Part shown: piece after piece, positions 19,854-21,362 of the stretch
Numbering within the stretch: position 1 is the stretch's first letter
How the letters are laid out: the number at the start of each line of letters is the position of its first letter
IMG/VR virus record: IMGVR_UViG_3300017989_002116
Coordinates: 1 to 21,362 of that record
Strand: one strand, 5' to 3'
From: a virus
DNA: 21,362 nucleotides
The notes under the pieces: model-generated
Told to the model about the DNA's origin: nothing
The model's input: only the letters and a program-made list of their open reading frames with translations
Databases searched by the model: none
Made by a program: the position numbers and the translations under genes

Positions 19854-21362
19854 TTATGAACGATTTACGGTAACGGAACCATCGTTCCAGCTTCCGCCAT
19901 CATACCATTGGAATTTTAAACTTTCACCAGATCTAGTTATTCTCCAAGAACCACTTGTAGTAGCATTGCCAATATAGTAAGATTCACCGTCTGGTACGGC
20001 CACGCTGCCACTAATAGTTAAATTTTCCTGAACTGGTGAGTGATCATATATTTTACTCCACCCATAATCATTGTACGTACCGGAAAATGGATTAAATCCT
20101 TCTGGCGGATCATATGTAAAATCAATTGAATCAAAACGAGCCGTAGCTTTTACACCATTGCCGTAATTATTTTGTGAAGACATGGCTGGATATAACGTAC
20201 CAACTAAATTAGAAAAAGCTGGGTTACTGCCTACAGATGGATCGGTAGGTATGTTATTAGTCAAACTTTCACCATCCTGCCATACACCATTAACAGCAAA
20301 CCACATCTTTCCTTGTACTGTATCTATGGCTATTCCTATAATATCTCCAGTAGTAACTTTTTTAGTAGCATACCCATATGCTCCAGCATTATACCAAAAT
20401 CGTGAATTTGTAGTTACGCCATCTCTTAACGCCCACCCATTAACTTCATTACCCAAAACCTGGCCTAATGAATGACTAGAATTACATACACCAAAACTTC
20501 CTAATGCCGTGGATGCGGTGCTATTAAAATCCATATAGTACTCCCAGTACCATTTACCTGAAGATATGGATTTATCAGCCCTCACGCCTACATAACCAAT
20601 GCCAGCACCAGTTGCTTGAGCTGTCAAATCATTATTAGTTAAAGTAATATCATCGTGTTTATCAGCAGAATTCCATTTAGCCTGCGTACCAGAAACTATG
20701 GCTATAAATCCCTTTTTATATATATCTCCAGTATCTACATCTATATAAAAATCATCATTATTACCTAAAACATCTCCAGGAGTACCGCTGCCGTAATGCC
20801 ATGTACCAATGCCGCTAATGGTAATTTCAGTGAGATATCTACCACTTCCATAATAATATCTAGCGTCTAAATCATTAGTTCCATCAAGATATAAAGCTCT
20901 CCAAGGATTATCAGACGAACCTAAATCATAATCTCCAATACCGGTGGAAGTAACGGTTGGTATAAGAGATCCTGATATAGTCCTTGAACCATCACCTAAT
21001 AAGTATTGCGGATGATCATCATCAAGTAATCCAGACAAATTACCATGATCAGTAATAATTTGATTCACTATATCACCACTTATTGTGGCTATTTCTCCAG
21101 TAGTATAATAATCGGTGGGTATCTGCGCGACAATGTCACCACTAATTGTAGCAATCTCGCCAGTGGTGTAATAATCCGTTGGAATTTGCGAGACTATGTC
21201 ACCACTTATTGTGGTCATTTCGGATTCAGAGATATAATCGGTAGGGATTTGAGAAACTATATCTCCGGAGATTGTTGTTATTTCAGCCTCGGTATAATAC
21301 CTACCGTCATGATCCCCACTTGCGGCGTGCGTAGTAATGTCATTATCGATCTCAGAACTTAG
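19854..21362 (-). CDS. Tail-fibre-like protein with repeats and SPRY-like domain, 5' end beyond window
   Basis: The frame is open to the right edge; 502 residues are visible and the N-terminus is missing. An ATG at 21218 lies inside the repeat region and has no claim to be the start. Residues about 22-105 are four 21-residue repeats with core TISGDIVSQIPTDYYT. Then come motifs common in phage fibres: DDDHPQYLL, a DLGSSDNPWRALYLDG segment, and DFYIDVDTGDIYKK. Residues about 240-425 match the SPRY pattern (GKWYWEYYM, GDIIGIAIDTVQGKMWFAVNG, LYPAMS). The C-terminal 80 residues are beta-rich. This layout fits an adhesin that recognises the host surface; which ligand cannot be told. It is the last gene before the clpP promoter. 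Confidence 0.85.
   Translation of the reverse strand, partial: LSSEIDNDITTHAASGDHDGRYYTEAEITTISGDIVSQIPTDYISESEMTTISGDIVSQIPTDYYTTGEIATISGDIVAQIPTDYYTTGEIATISGDIVNQIITDHGNLSGLLDDDHPQYLLGDGSRTISGSLIPTVTSTGIGDYDLGSSDNPWRALYLDGTNDLDARYYYGSGRYLTEITISGIGTWHYGSGTPGDVLGNNDDFYIDVDTGDIYKKGFIAIVSGTQAKWNSADKHDDITLTNNDLTAQATGAGIGYVGVRADKSISSGKWYWEYYMDFNSTASTALGSFGVCNSSHSLGQVLGNEVNGWALRDGVTTNSRFWYNAGAYGYATKKVTTGDIIGIAIDTVQGKMWFAVNGVWQDGESLTNNIPTDPSVGSNPAFSNLVGTLYPAMSSQNNYGNGVKATARFDSIDFTYDPPEGFNPFSGTYNDYGWSKIYDHSPVQENLTISGSVAVPDGESYYIGNATTSGSWRITRSGESLKFQWYDGGSWNDGSVTVNRS
21048..21299 (-). repeat. Four 63-bp tandem coding repeats in the tail-fibre gene
   Basis: Four in-frame units of 63 bp encode 21-residue repeats (core TISGDIVxQIPTDY). 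The middle two are closest at protein level, and the last differs most (VNQIITDHGN). Synonymous differences between units show that the copies are not recent duplicates. The repeats probably form a rod or trimeric shaft segment. Confidence 0.85.

Noticed and set aside
21048-21299. CRISPR array
   Set aside because: The 63-bp units are contiguous, in frame and lie within a coding sequence without spacers.

Overview
This window is part of the genome of an AT-rich tailed phage (Caudoviricetes). Every gene I can support is on the minus strand, so transcription runs from position 21362 towards 1. Genes are closely packed, many with 4-11 bp overlaps or with the ribosome-binding site inside the previous gene's last codons, and most have a strong AGGAGG-type Shine-Dalgarno site. 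No tRNA, rRNA, CRISPR array or integration module is visible. I cannot name the host.

In order of transcription: (1) The 3' part of a tail-fibre-like gene (19854-21362, open at the edge), with four 21-residue repeats and a SPRY-like domain. (2) A ClpP protease, a long coiled-coil protein and an actin-like ATPase (19782-16194), starting from a promoter just after the fibre gene. (3) A second, similarly built promoter (16159-16187), followed by a cold-shock protein, two small proteins, a dNMP kinase, two unknown proteins, an HD-domain protein, a zinc-ribbon protein and a NusG-like factor. (4) DNA packaging: a protein with an AT-hook core and NUMOD3-like repeats, a putative small terminase, the large terminase, and a small membrane protein. 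(5) Head assembly: portal, prohead protease, a structural protein, a coiled-coil acidic scaffold candidate, a decoration-like protein, the major capsid protein, a terminator-like hairpin, a membrane protein with a CPYC motif, and a partial gene at the left edge.

The most striking feature is that three conserved genes are each interrupted by a different self-splicing element, all carrying a LAGLIDADG homing endonuclease. The capsid gene has a group I intron whose P, Q, R and S elements and P3, P4 and P7 pairings can be read directly, with the endonuclease ORF in the P6 loop. The large terminase has a 461-residue intein between its Walker A and Walker B motifs. The actin-like ATPase has a 368-residue intein in its second phosphate-binding motif.

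Other notable points are a phage-encoded NusG-like factor coupled to a zinc-ribbon gene, the ClpP/coiled-coil/actin cluster, two promoters with the same unusual -35-like box and identical spacing, and a 28-nt element repeated ahead of two head-region genes. Functions are inferred from sequence motifs and gene order; no database search was run.
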